Source: Epiperipatus broadwayi
Taxonomy: Eukaryota; Onychophora; Udeonychophora; Euonychophora; Peripatidae
NCBI GenBank assembly: GCA_028023455.1
Contig: JAQFVV010006200.1
Location: forward strand, 2,346,738-2,410,737
DNA length: 64,000 nt
Direction of reading: 5' to 3'
The position numbers and the translations under genes were made by a program. The notes beneath the pieces are model-generated. The model worked only from the letters and a program-made list of their open reading frames with translations, was not told where the DNA came from and ran no database searches. This document shows, piece after piece, positions 1 through 11,204 of the stretch (positions within the stretch are counted from its first letter, which is position 1; each line of letters starts with the position of its first letter).

Positions 1-119
1 TGTATGATCCCTCTGCTCTCTTTGCTGGAACCTTGCAATGCGTTTTTTAATATTAATAATCCATTTTTAGGGGTGTCATGTGTTTTTTTTAAAAAAATGA
101 TTATCGTACTAAATATTTT

Positions 120-218
120 TTTTTTTAAGTGTCATAGCATCGGCCGGGACGTGAACCCGCAACCCGGGCAACTGCCTGCAAGGCAGTCTCGCTGACCTCT
201 CGACCACCAATGCAAGAC
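120..218 (-). repeat. tRNA-derived SINE with 12-bp target-site duplication
   Basis: On the minus strand a tRNA-like head has a 7-bp acceptor stem (GCATTGG with CCGATGC), an anticodon stem ACTGC/GCAGT whose loop reads TGC, an A-box (TGGTCGAGAGG) and a B-box-like GGTTCACGTCC. It is followed by a very short body (CTATGACACTT) and an A-run. Exact 12-bp direct repeats ACTAAATATTTT lie at 108-119 and 219-230. This is a Pol III-promoted, LINE-mobilised SINE rather than a cellular tRNA gene, because it has an A-tail and target-site duplications. Related copies lie at 26114-26209, 32581-32640 and 39211-39300. Confidence 0.85.
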
Positions 219-230
219 ACTAAATATTTT

Positions 231-1300
231 GTTAAATTTTTTTTTTTTTTAAGATGATTATAAAAACATAAGAAAATTACACAAAATTCCAAATGATTGT
301 AATTAATATAAAATTGAATATAACTGTAATAAACAAAGCAAAAACATGACGAAAGAATTCTCACTTTGAACACATTTTGAGATTAGACCATTATTGTGTT
401 TCTGTTTGCACATAACACTTCATATTATATCCATTAGCACACACTTTTCACATGGGCACTATCCTATAATTTTGAAAATACTCACCCATGTCTTTTTCTG
501 TCACTGGTAGATTATAAATTTTAACTATTTTTGTAAAAGGTTATTAAAAAAAATTAATCAACAGCTTGAATAAAAATGCTATGGTAAATATGGAAAAAAT
601 TATGACACAGTTAATGGTTGTATGTTATAATATGAATTAAAAAATAATTCATTAAATGTTGTGAATGGTATTTATAAAAAAATTATTACTTTTTAAACGT
701 AACATGAATTTCTATTCAATTTCTTAATATTTTTTAAACACAACAAGTAACATATGTTTGATAAATGATAAAATAATTTTGAAAAAAAAAAAAAATTTTC
801 AATGCCCCTGAAAATGCATAACTAATCAAAAAATGCCTGGCAATGGGGAGAGCAAAGAGATTGTTTAGAAGCATTCTTTCTTTGGTTTGTGTAAAAAAAA
901 TTTGTTAATAATTTGTCTGTCTTATATTTATAAAAATGACTAAATAAACAGTGTTTTTTAAAAAAAAAAAAAAATTCATTATAATATTCGAAGTTTTTCT
1001 TTTTCTTATCTTGTTTGTAATTAGATATGGAATAAACCTTTTCCTTAGCCAATGTTAGAAACGTTTTCAGAAATTTGAATTAAATTTGTTATAGTTACTG
1101 CATACATTAGCTATTATTTAGAATTTTAAAAAGTGCTAAATACAATTTTTTTTGTTTGCTTTGGCTTAATTTAACAGTAATCTTTTTCATCCTTTTCTTC
1201 AACTTTTCAATTAAAAATTTAAATATAAAATAATACAAATGTCAATGAGAATTTTTTAATAGTGGACTTAAACAATTTAATTATAAGTATTAAAATGAAA
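231..1300. other. AT-rich DNA without a gene
   Basis: Low-complexity A/T-rich sequence with homopolymer runs. At about 795-840 it contains a short fragment (aaaatgcctggcaa type) related to repeats near 4680-5090 and 5450-5530. No coding signal is visible. Confidence 0.6.
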
Positions 1301-1579
1301 GGTTGTTGTCATCCCCGTGTAATGCGGCTGTAAGAGGTGCTGTTTTCCGTGGCAACACGGAAATATTCAGATTAGGGGGCCAAAAGCAGACAATGCAAGT
1401 TCCAGCCGCTAGATGGCGCTGTTCACCATGCGTACCCACAGAAACCTTATGCCAAGTAGCTGCCAGCACAACCGCTGGAACTTGCGTCATCTGCTTTTGG
1501 CCCCCTAATCTGAATATTTCTGTGTTGCCATGGAAAACAGCGCCTCTTGCGGCCGCATTACACGGAGATGACAACAACC
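1301..1579. repeat. Fold-back element with about 106-bp inverted arms
   Basis: The left arm (1301-1406) and right arm (1474-1579) are near-identical reverse complements beginning GGTTGTTGTCATC. A spacer of about 67 bp separates them. The element is much richer in G+C than its flanks. Open frames on both strands read through the arms and give almost the same peptide, as expected from a palindrome, so they are not genes. The structure resembles a MITE or fold-back DNA transposon; no clear target-site duplication was found. Confidence 0.8.
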
Positions 1580-2010
1580 AAGTTTCTTTTCTATATTAAC
1601 TTAAATAAGTTCCATTATTTTATTACCTTATTTCAAAATAAGTCTTTTTCCAGAATCCTTATTACTCACTGCCCAATCAATAACTGCACTTATATATCTC
1701 TTTTCTTTATGCCAAAACCCTGGGATTGAATCCATTCATTTTTTTCTTTTCCTCTTTATTATTCTCAACATATTTATTTGCATATTTCTTTTGTGTACTA
1801 ACAATTTTAATTTTATTTATGAATTTAAAATGGATGATTTACAACTTATGTCAAAATATACATTAATTAATAGTCATTCATTAGACTAGATGAATATTTC
1901 TGTAATGTAATTTTCATTACACCACTCTCATGCAAGGTAGGAATTGGTTTCTATTACCTTATGAAGAGGTGTAATCATAAACATATGACCAAAGACACAT
2001 GAAAAAGATA

Positions 2011-2076
2011 TATTATCCTCAAAATGCCTATTTCATGCTAAACCAGCATTTAACAGTTGGCCCAGAACATAATCTC
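2011..2076 (-). ncRNA. Degraded HH-B hammerhead (copy 1)
   Basis: Minus-strand core CTGTTAA, stem II TGCTG/TAGCA and GAAAT. The CUGANGA box differs at A6 (to U) and G8 (to A), so activity is not expected. It is kept as a relic in the array. Confidence 0.6.
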
Positions 2077-2340
2077 TTACACATATCTTTATTATTGTTC
2101 AGTATACATACTTACTGTTCTCACAACTTTGACACAAACCACATAAAGGAAGCATAATAATAATTTTTAATAGTCATTCATTCTACTAGAGATTATCCAC
2201 TTAATGAATAATATTTCTGTGGTATAAATTTCACTACACCATTCTTACACAAGGTAAAGACTGGTTTCTATTCACTTTTAACATTTTGTAGAGTGTATAA
2301 TTATAAACATATGACCAAAGATATGTGAAAAAGGTGTATG

Positions 2341-2400
2341 TTTCCAAGATTCACATTTTGTGCTGAAGCAGCACTCAACAGATGGTCAGATCACAATCTC
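2341..2400 (-). ncRNA. Degraded HH-B hammerhead (copy 2)
   Basis: Minus-strand core CTGTTGA, stem II GTGCTG/CAGCAC and CAAAA in place of GAAA. A6 has become U and G12 is lost. The flanking stem I strand GTGATCTG and the downstream CTTGGAA are recognisable. Confidence 0.6.
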
Positions 2401-2757
2401 ATATATATCTTTATTTTGTTCAGTATATATAAATAACCAATTACTACATTTAATTGATAAGTACCATCCTCACAACTTTGACATAATCACTTAATGGAAG
2501 TATATTAATAATTTTTATTAGTCATTTATTAGACTAGAGATTATCTCTACTTAATGAATAATATTTCTACAATGTGATTTTAATTATACTACTCTCATGT
2601 AAGGAAGTTTAATGAATACTAATAAAAATTATTAATATATTTCCATTAAATGGTTTGTGTCAAGGTTGTGAGCATGGTAAGTTTTCTCCATCAATTAAAT
2701 TATAATAATTGGCTATCTATATAAACTGAACAATCATAAAGATATATGTAAGTGATT

Positions 2758-2817
2758 GTGGTCTGGGCTAACTGATGAGTGCTGGATCAGCGTGAAATGT
2801 GCATCCTGGGGATCATA
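2758..2817 (+). ncRNA. HH-B hammerhead ribozyme, core intact (copy 3)
   Basis: CTGATGA (2772-2778) is followed by a 6-bp stem II (GTGCTG 2779-2784 with CAGCGT 2788-2793, loop GAT), then GAAA (2794-2797). Stem III is very short (ATG with CAT, 2-nt loop) and ends in the cleavable triplet ATC, with the predicted cut after C2805. Stem I pairs GTGGTC (2758-2763) with GATCAT (2811-2816), plus an inner helix whose innermost A/C pair is broken. All invariant core bases are present. A stem III this short normally works best as an RNA dimer, which suits its place in an array. Cleavage is predicted from sequence only. Confidence 0.78.
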
Positions 2818-2960
2818 CTTTTTTTTTCACATCTGTGGTAATATGTTTATAATTACACCCCTCTTCAAGGTATTAAAAGCAGATAGAACTCAGTCCTTAT
2901 CTTATGTGAGCATGGTGTAGTGAAAACTACTACAGAAATATTAGACACTAATTAAAAGTG

Positions 2961-3459
2961 CTTATTACGTCATCATTTCTCCCCATTTTACTTACTCTTA
3001 TTGATTTTAATTGATCAAAGTAAACCATAATTATTCTTTTCTTTAATTTTCATATTATTATTAAACCAATATCATTGGTTATTTGACAAAAGGGAGATTT
3101 TTCCCATCAGTCCAAGCTATTCTATCCATTACTCTATTCCTCAAATATTCATATCTCCATCCCTTTGCTTATTTTTTTTATACCTTTTAAAAATCTTTGA
3201 AAATATATTTTGTTATTTTCCTACCATTAAATATATCTCCATTCTATTGTTTTACTCAGAACTTCCTCAATAATTTTTTCTCTTTATTCTTTTTAACATT
3301 TCAAAATTTTCAACTATATCTATCCAACTTATTTGCACATTCTCTCTCCAAATCCATTTTTAATCTTTTTTCACTTTTTTCAAATTGTTCAAATCTCTGC
3401 TACATAATGTTACATTATCACTCATAATTTTTTATTATCTCCAATGATACTGTGTGCAC
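2961..3459. other. AT-rich spacer
   Basis: Pyrimidine-rich on the plus strand. The short open frames have biased composition and no recognisable domain. Confidence 0.5.
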
Positions 3460-3577
3460 TTTTTAGTAGTTGATGGAGCATTCCACTTGGTATCGGGAGG
3501 CCGCAGGATCAATCCTGGTGCTCATAGGTCTGGTGCTCAAACTTATTATGAACTCCCGAGCAATAAAGCCATATGTG
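3460..3577 (+). repeat. tRNA-derived SINE, second family
   Basis: The head TAGTTGATGGAGCATTC resembles an A-box and GGATCAATCCTG a B-box. A diagnostic tail follows: CTCAAACTTATTATGAACTC, then AGCAATAAAGCCATATG and a T-run. The same tail is found at 43612-43850 (minus, two copies) and 44168-44252 (plus). Small open frames crossing it are not genes. Confidence 0.7.
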
Positions 3578-4676
3578 TTTTTTTTATCTTCACCGATTAT
3601 CACTGCTATATATTTAGAAATATTTATTTTCATCCAAAATTACAAAAACTGGTGCAATGTATTTTTCTACACTGCCCAATGCCAACTCTAACCTTATCAA
3701 AACAAAACAGGAAGTAAATAACATCTTCCATTCATAAATATTACCTATACTTATCTTTTCAGAAAAAGGATTATTTAATTTTACAAATACTTTTTGATTT
3801 AATACAAATTTTCTGTAATAGTCAATTTTCCTTCAAATAATCTATATTATTGTTTTTCGAAATATCAAAAGCCTTTATAAGATCAATAAAACAAATATTA
3901 ATTTCTCCTTTGATATAACTCTCAACAGTGCAATTCTTTTTTCTCTATTTTTTCTAAATCCAAATTACTCTTTAAACTTAAACATGCCTAATCTCTTATA
4001 AATATTTAATATTCCCAAATAATATCTTATCTGCATGTGAGGAAAAATTGTAATATTCTAAAACCTCTCAATTTATTGCAGTACAAATTTGTTAAATATC
4101 GGTAAACTTTGCTAAAAAAAAAAAAAAGAATTCACACCCTTTTATTTTTTTTTCTACTAGCTAAATTTAGTTCCCAAATTCTTTTTATAAGATATCACGT
4201 GTTAATACAAAAATAATATACAGTAATCTGAAAATCTAAGATAATTTAGATAATCAGCAATTATTTTGGCACAAATCAATCTAAATATTTGAAACTTCTG
4301 AAGTCGCTAATAGTAATTTTAAAAAAAATTGGATCATTTTAATGTAGGAACTGTTTCAGTCTTAAATGTTACATTTTATTCTTAGACAAATCTAATAATT
4401 CCAATATATTTGTTCAATTAGCTCTTTTGTTGATATATTGAATGTAATGATACGGAAATGATGAGGTTAATAAACATAACGGTACAATCATGTGTTGGTC
4501 ATCAAAATAAGTAATAAAGGAAATTGATGTAAAATATAATTATGTAAAGATCCATATTGGTATGCCAAGATGTAACAGAAGCTATGGGAGGCCACTGTAT
4601 TATATACCTGTACAATGATATTCAAATTATAAAATGGTAAAAATAAATTCAAGTTTTATTTGGGGAAAATATTTTG
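3578..4676. other. AT-rich DNA without a gene
   Basis: No coding, RNA or structured-repeat signal was recognised. Confidence 0.5.
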
Positions 4677-5090
4677 AAATACTTTTGTAGAATCAGTTAT
4701 ACGGAAGTTCAACAAACGTTTTTACTTTAATTATCCATTTTCTGGGGCCTCAAAAATTTTCTCAAAAATATTTTACGGAACATGTGTTACTTGCTAATTT
4801 TATTACTAAACGTCTTAAAATGTCATTCACAACATATAATTCTTTTTTTTTTTATGTATATGATAGTGTACGAACATAAACATGTTAAAAACATTGTTTT
4901 CATTATTTGGCAGCATTTTCTTACGTTTACCATAATATTTTTGTTGAGCTTGTACTTTAGTATCTTTATGAAAATTTATCCAAAATAATTAAAATTTGGG
5001 ATCTTCCAATAACAAAAGAAAATGCAGTGCAGTATTTCCAAAATACCTGGTGAACTTCCGTATTACAGATTCTACAAAAGTACTATGCTA
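4677..5090. repeat. Inverted-repeat element
   Basis: CTTTTGTAGAATCAGTTATA with CGGAAGTTCA (about 4682-4714) is the near reverse complement of 5047-5080. Single copies of the same arm occur at about 5495-5530, and neighbouring sequence recurs near 795-840. This is consistent with a small non-autonomous DNA transposon or fold-back family. Ends and duplications are not defined. Confidence 0.5.
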
Positions 5091-5177
5091 TTAAAGATTT
5101 CCGCTCACCGATATAAAGAACACGTGTTTATAGCACACATTCGTTATACTTTTTTTCACTACCTTTTTTATTTTGAA

Positions 5178-5376
5178 CTTAAACAAAAGCAAAACTCTCC
5201 ATACAGTAGTGCCACTCTGTGCCAACCAGAGTAATCAATGGATGCCAGAAGGTTTGTACATAAAATCCCTATCTAGTGCCTACTCATCCAGAAACTAGTC
5301 TGGGGATATTGGATGAGTTTTGTCTTTGTTTACAACAATTATGTGCTAGTATGAGATGGTGATCATGTGATGTTTA
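5178..5376. repeat. HH-A repeat copy, internally rearranged
   Basis: Reverse-orientation 3' part (ACTCTCCATACAGTAGTG, CAACCAGAGTAATCAATGG) joins directly to a plus-oriented piece CAGAAACTAGTCTGGGG. It then runs into the terminal block ATGGTGATCATGTGATG. Only the 3' half of the ribozyme is present, so it cannot self-cleave. The abrupt strand switch suggests inversion during insertion. Confidence 0.75.
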
Positions 5377-7029
5377 GTGTTTTTATTTTGAACTTACATT
5401 AAATTTTATTTAATTGCTATCATTTGTAGTCAGACATTGTTTGCAATATTTTTTTATGCCTCTGGAAATGGATAATTAAAACAAAATGCCTAGCAAACTT
5501 CCATATTACAAATTCTACAAAAGTTGCTATTTTGATTTTAATCCAATGCCATTACTACCTAATACAGTTTTTTTAGGGGGTGATTGTATTTAATAAACAT
5601 TTTTACTTTCCATATCTCCATTTACACAGCTAAATTTAAATCTATATTCAGAGGTCATAATTTTAATTGACTGACAATCACACAAACACCTTTATATTTA
5701 AATGATAGCCCAGTAAGAAGTATATGTGAGAACAAATAATATTACACTTTGGGAGCATTCATTTAATAATTTTAATAAATAAAAAATAATAATTATAAAA
5801 TAAATTAGAATTATAAATATTATGGAAGAGCAAACATATAAACATATTAGTCCATAGATAAAGGTGGGTATAAAGAAGGTTGCACATGATGACAGATTAG
5901 TTATTGATATTGGTATTGTTTACATGTTAACTGCTTTTATGTATTTACATTTATTTATAAACCTTTCTAGTCTTGAGCATTATTAGTTTTCTTATCTAAG
6001 TAATACATAGTTTCAGTGCAATTTAAAAATTATGATTGACTATTTATTAAACTGCTTTCAGAACATGATATATTTGCCTGTTTAATGAGATTTACTTAAA
6101 CTTCTTTGAATAAAAATCTCACTCTCTTTAATCAAGTTGTAATCTTTAGTGTTTACATAAGCATATTAGATCATAGATAAAGAAATTGCCTTGACAGAAG
6201 ATTGAGATTCTTATTGATATTAGTATTGTTCAGGTGTTGACTGCTTTCATGCATTTACATTTAAATATATATTTCATAAAATAAACTGATGTGTACATCC
6301 CCACTTTATCCATTAATTTATTATTTTAATTTTTGGTACTACGCATACTGAGAATACATATAGAATAAATATTGATCAGAAAATAAAATTCTTATATCTA
6401 TTGCTAATACATCGGATAAACAATATATCAAAAGCCATATATTAATAAAATAGTAGTGTTTAAATTAAAAACTCATTTTTTTAAAAAAAATTGTAATGAG
6501 TAAAAAGGTAAAAAAAAAAAATACCTAAAATTACCTTTAAATATATTTTATCAATCTCGAACAAAAATTCTAGACCTTTATAAAAAAAAAAAAAATGCTC
6601 ACCTTAGTAAGTCTGCATAACTATGCACACATTTAAAAAAAATTAGGTTTCTTCTGAAATATAGAAGTTAGTATTATTTATTGTTATGATTTTTATAGAT
6701 AGTGTGTGTTCAGGGCTCTTAAGATTCCATGGCAGGTCAGTTGGGTGCAAAACAATATCTAGTATTTGGGGAAAAAAGTTTTTTAGAAAGAAAATGCATG
6801 AAAAAAGTCTACAAAGATCTACTACTAAAGACCAAATAAATGAATGAGACATGCAATCAAATCTATAAAGAAAATAAAAACTTTATAAAATTATTAAATT
6901 ATTGTGGATATTTTTCAAAAAGCAGATAAAGAAATATAGACAGTGTTGGCCAAGCTATATACCACATATCTAAATGATAAAGATATATGATTAAAAGAAT
7001 GCAGTAGAAATATTGATATTTTAAAAAGA
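5377..7029. other. AT-rich DNA, diffuse duplications
   Basis: Two diverged direct repeats (about 5830-6080 and 6150-6290) share 'catattagtccatagataaag' and 'tattgtttacatgttaactgctttcatg' type blocks. No gene was recognised. Confidence 0.45.
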
Positions 7030-8190
7030 TGAAAAAGATATTAAAAATTATAGATCTATTAGCTACATAATATCTTTATTAGGATCATTATAAATCATCC
7101 ACAGAGGATTTGGAACTCAAATCAATCAAAAAACAAATTGGATTTAATAAGTGATTATCATAGTAAACTACATCCAAATTAAGAGAAATTATAAAAAAGA
7201 CCAATAAGTGTGAGTTATCATTTTGTATTGCATTCATGGATTATATGAAAGCATTGATTCTATAAGCATTTCTGCAGTGATTAAAATGTGGAACATCAAA
7301 GCATGGGCTTGAATATGGATAAATTAAGAAAAATATTTATCAAAATCCAACAGCAATGATTCAGTTACATGGTGATACTAAGAAATTTAACATTGGAAAT
7401 TTGTGTAAGACAGGAAAATTCTGTAATAAAAATTTTATATCAGTTATACTGGAAGTATTTTGCAAACTATAATGGAAATCCAAGGGAATAAAGATAAATG
7501 GAATTTATTTAAATCATCTAAATAATATGGTGATATTTAAAGAAGTCTTTAGAGTTTCAAGAAATGTTATAAGAGTTATTAAACCAAAGCAAGAAAGTGT
7601 GATAAAATGTTAAAAAAATTAAGTATGTTCAATAGCTTTTCACACACAAACACACAAAACAAAGAGAAAATAAAGACTGAAAATAATCAATTAATTTAAA
7701 CAGAAAATATAATAGATGAAATTAATCATAAGATTAAATTTGGAATGGATATTAATAAAAAACATGCTTTAATAAGCTCAAAAGGAAAATTTTTGTAAAT
7801 CTAAATATGTTTCATTAATGTTTTTTTTTAATGGATATAAGACTTGAATAAAAGTATAATATCAGGACTTCAGGGCTTATAATAAAGTATGAAGCTGTGT
7901 CTATTGGATTGACAAAAAGAGATTTAAAAATGAAATACAAAAATATATTAATAAAAAAAAATTAAAAAGCTAAAATGGGGTGGACATGTCATTAGAAAAG
8001 ATACTAATAAATAAAAAAATACGATAGATAAATTCCTGATCCCACAAAATTGTAAGAGACCAAAAAAAGACATATAACATGGATGAAGAGAATAGAAGAA
8101 TTTGCTTGACTAATACAGATAAGCTATGAATTAGAAAAACTTAATTCAAGTGAAAAAAACTTTATGTAGCAATAGCTTGGTAATGTTTGA
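7030..8190 (+). pseudogene. Decayed RTE-type non-LTR retrotransposon (RT and C-terminus)
   Basis: Pieces of an RTE/BovB-like reverse transcriptase are readable in shifting frames. About 7035 gives DIKNYRSIS (family: NYRPIS). About 7220 gives LHSWII followed by an AFDSI-like KHFDSI. Near 7490-7520, G-x-NGIYLNHLNN corresponds to the NHLRFADD region, with the catalytic Asp pair lost. Near 7960-8110, KLKWGGHVIRKDTN and KRPKKDI correspond to the conserved KLKWxWAGHVxR and RPxTRWxDDI C-terminus. Many stops and frameshifts rule out function. The order of motifs gives plus orientation. The N-terminal endonuclease was not recognised. Confidence 0.7.
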
Positions 8191-8647
8191 ATGACAATAA
8201 TGATATATATATAAACCAAGTTGATTTTTTTATAGTCATACATATAATATTCCTATTTTCTCAGTTGTCTGAAAGTGTGAATATTTGTCCGATGTCACAT
8301 GTCAAATTGACAACCATTACTTTTATGTGAAGGAAGTAATTCTGCCATTAAATAAAAAATGCTATGTGTGCTTTAACTATAGAGATATAGTATATATTTC
8401 ATGGTAAAGGTTCCCAGCCAACTTCAAAAACTGCCACAAATGCCGATTTATAAACTTTAAATAAATAAAAAATAATAATAATTCAGCATTAAAGCACTCT
8501 ATGTTTTCATGGTCTGTCAATCCCCTAATATAGTTCAGATGAATAACATACTCAGCAATGTTTAATAAAAAAACATATTTACATTATATCTTAAAAAAAA
8601 ATTTAAAGCACCCAATTAAAAAAAATTTACAAATATTATATTTAATA
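8191..8647. other. AT-rich spacer left of the Penelope pair
   Basis: No gene is seen. It contains a short (AT)n run near 8205 and A-rich tracts up to the start of the inverted Penelope copy. Confidence 0.5.
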
Positions 8648-10280
8648 AATATACAAATTAAAAAGTGTATGAAACACTTGAACGAGAAGCTATACCGATT
8701 CTAAAAATTATTATATGCTAAGCGCTTTTGAGACCATTTGCCTCATATTCATAGCAGTAATGCGAGATGCAGAATGAGGAAATAGGGCAAGAAAACAAAG
8801 CGGTATGCAAAACGTATGCAAATGAGCTAGATAGTCCGTTTGGAAATGTCAAAGCAGGTATCGTGTCTATTGATAGTGTTATTATTACTATTAATGAAGT
8901 ATGCTTCTCTGATTTTCCACTTGATGTCGTTTTTTTCAATGCCGACTATTTTGGGGTTGGAGGGTTCAAACACATGTCCTGTCTTCTTGGAATGTTCTAA
9001 GAATGTAGATGAGTTATCATTATTTTTCTTTGCTCTATTATAGGTGTATCTATGTTGTGCAGTCCTGTTGATTATGCCTGCTTTGGTTTCCCCAAAATAA
9101 ATGGCCTGGCAACCGGGTTGTGGGCATGATATGCTGTAAACGACATGGGGGGTCTGAGAAGGTTCGGTTTTATCCTTAGAGTTATTGATTAGACGATTAG
9201 TGCATGGGGGTGTATGAAAACTAATTTTAAATTTATTGGACAAAACCTTAATTAATTGGTAGGAGATTTTAGGTATGTGTGGAAGAGTGATATATGGAAT
9301 TTTAGTATCATTTTTATTGTCTACGATTTTCTTATAAAATTGTTTAATTTTATTGTTAATAGTGTTGAGATTGTAGCCTGCTTATAGTAGGTCTTTGGTG
9401 TAGAGATGTATATTATTTTTTCTATCCGCTTCAAACTTGCACAGTTGCATGTTTCTGTGTAAAAATGCTTGAAGGCCTGCAAATTTGTGAGAGCTTGGTG
9501 AATTGGAGTGTGGGTGTGTAAAACCTCTGATTTCAAAGGGCTTTATTATCATTGAGTAATTTATTGTTCTCTCATCCCATGTTAGCCGAAGGTCGAGGTA
9601 ATTTAGACTTTGGAAAGCATCTTCTGTTGTGGAATTGATAGTTAGATTAGTGTTTTGTGATAAATCTTGTATGATACTATTCGTAATGTGTTGGTTGGCT
9701 AAGATGAATATATCATCTACATACCACATGTATATAGTGTGAGGGCAGTCAGCTTGATATTTGGATATGATTAGTTTTTCATAGTGATTAAGATATATGC
9801 TGGTTACAATTCCACTGAGTGGGAGACCCATGGGCCATCCACTTTTCATGTTGTATCAACCGTATTCAAATGTGGTATAGATGTGTTTGTCCATCCATGT
9901 TAAAAATGTAATGATAAAATTAATGCATTCAGCTGAGAGCAAGTTGGTCAGTTCTTGTAGGATGATTTGGATGGATTGTTTTCTGTCAACTGATTCGTAT
10001 AATTCTTTGACATCGAGGGTGGTCATGTAGAAGTTGTTTTCGATCGTGACCTTTTTGATTTTCTTCACACATTGAAAAGACAAATTAATAGAATAATTTC
10101 CAAAGCCCAAACTGTCTATTAGTATTTGATTGACCATTTTCGCAGTTTGAAAATAATGGACTCCCCCAAAATCCATCATTAAACGCAGTGGTTCTCCAGG
10201 CTTATGGAGTTTAATATTGGCAAATATCCTTGGAGCTTTAGTGGAAGAGGGATCGACATGGTAGTATTCTGCTATTGAAA
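8648..10280 (-). mobile_element. Penelope-like element, minus copy (5'-truncated)
   Basis: Carries RT and GIY-YIG endonuclease frames reading leftward and a 3' terminal region with the GAGGC-AAATG-GTCTC hairpin (about 8719-8746). Its 3' 1.1 kb (8648-9746) is almost identical, in inverted orientation, to 10282-11386. The element is truncated on its 5' side within the RT N-terminal region. Confidence 0.88.
8827..10262 (-). pseudogene. Penelope-like reverse transcriptase with GIY-YIG endonuclease
   Basis: Reading leftward from about 10262, the frame contains ARIFANIKLHKPGEPLRLMM-like sequence typical of the start of Penelope RTs. It continues with motif A TTLDVKELYESVD, motif B MGLPLSGIVTSIYLNHYEKL and catalytic motif C YVDDIFIL. 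It ends in a GIY-YIG nuclease (VVYSI, QAIYFGETKAG, RTAQHR, FLEHSKKTGH, REAYFI). In the intact family this protein reverse-transcribes element RNA at an endonuclease nick. In-frame TGA (about 9850) and TAA (just after KDLL, about 9380) interrupt the frame, and the N-terminus is missing. The plus copy has Gln at the TAA site, so the breaks are recent point mutations. Small antisense frames over the nuclease are shadows. Confidence 0.9.
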
Positions 10281-11204
10281 TGCCCTCACACTATATACAT
10301 GCGGTATGTAGATGATATATTCATCTTAGCCAACCAACGCATTATGAATAGTATCATACAAGATTTATCACAAAACACTAATCTAACTATCAATTCCACA
10401 ACAGAAGATGCTTTCCAAAGTCTAAATTACCTCAACCTTCGGCTAACACAGGATGAGAGAACAATAAATTACTCAATGATAATAAAGCCCTTTGAAATCA
10501 GAGGTTTTACACACCCACACTCCAATTCACCAAGCTCTCACAAATTTGCAGGCCTTCAAGCATTTTTACACAGAAACATGCAACTGTGAAAGTTTGAAGC
10601 AGATAGAAAGAATAATATACATCTCTACACCAAAGACCTACTACAAGCAGGCTACAATCTCAACACTATTAACAATAAAATTAAACAATTTTATAAGAAA
10701 ATCGTAGACAATAAAAATGATACTAAAATTCCATATATCACTCTTCCACACATACCTAAAATCTCCTACCAATTAATTAAGGTTTTGTCCAATAAATTTA
10801 AAATTAGTTTTCATACACCCCCATGCACTAATCGTCTAATCAATAACTCTAAGGATAAAACCGAACCTTCTCAGACCCCCCATGTCGTTTACAGCATATC
10901 ATGCCCACAACCCGGTTGCCGGGCCATTTATTTTGGGGAAACCAAAGCAGGCATAATCAACAGGACAGCACAACATAGATACACCTATAATAGAGCAAAG
11001 AAAAATAATGATAACTCATCTACATTCTTAGAACATTCCAAGAAGACAGGACATGTGTTTGATCCCTCCAACCCCAAAATAGTCAGCATTGAGAAAAATG
11101 ACATCAAGCGGAAAATCAGAGAAGCATACTTCATTAATAGTAATAATAATGCTATCAATAGATGCGATACTTGCTTTGACATCTCCAAACGTTGGACTAT
11201 CTAG
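10281..11204 (+). pseudogene. Penelope-like RT C-terminus with GIY-YIG endonuclease
   Basis: Contains motif C (RYVDDIFIL), the RT thumb/linker and a full GIY-YIG domain (VVYSI, RAIYFGETKAG, RTAQHR, HSKKTGHVF, REAYFI) ending at a TAG around 11204. One nonsense change is seen: TGC in the minus copy is TGA here (right after RNMQL, about 10589). The Gln at about 10648 is intact where the minus copy has a stop. The protein cannot work because RT motifs A and B are absent. Confidence 0.88.

Larger units (their letters stand above)
1861..2960. repeat. HH-B array: head-to-tail hammerhead repeat units, then an inverted unit
   Basis: Two consecutive minus-oriented units (about 1861-2170 and 2171-2515) and the start of a third share the same block order: an ATTCATTAGACTAGAG block, a TTTCACTACACCA block, ACATATGACCAAAGA, the hammerhead region, then a CACAACTTTGACACA block. 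A plus-oriented copy follows (about 2610-2960). The hammerhead-to-hammerhead distance in the direct pair is 325 bp (2056 to 2381). Direct dimers of a small hammerhead-bearing unit are the hallmark of retrozymes, which pass through self-cleaved circular RNA. No protein is encoded. Confidence 0.75.

Noticed and set aside
1290-1599. Open frames on both strands giving almost the same peptide
   Set aside because: They are a by-product of the fold-back palindrome; no protein family is recognisable.
8718-9043. Antisense and alternate-frame open frames over the Penelope nuclease (and their mirror images at 10985-11313)
   Set aside because: They overlap the GIY-YIG coding frame on the opposite strand and repeat in both element copies; they are shadows.
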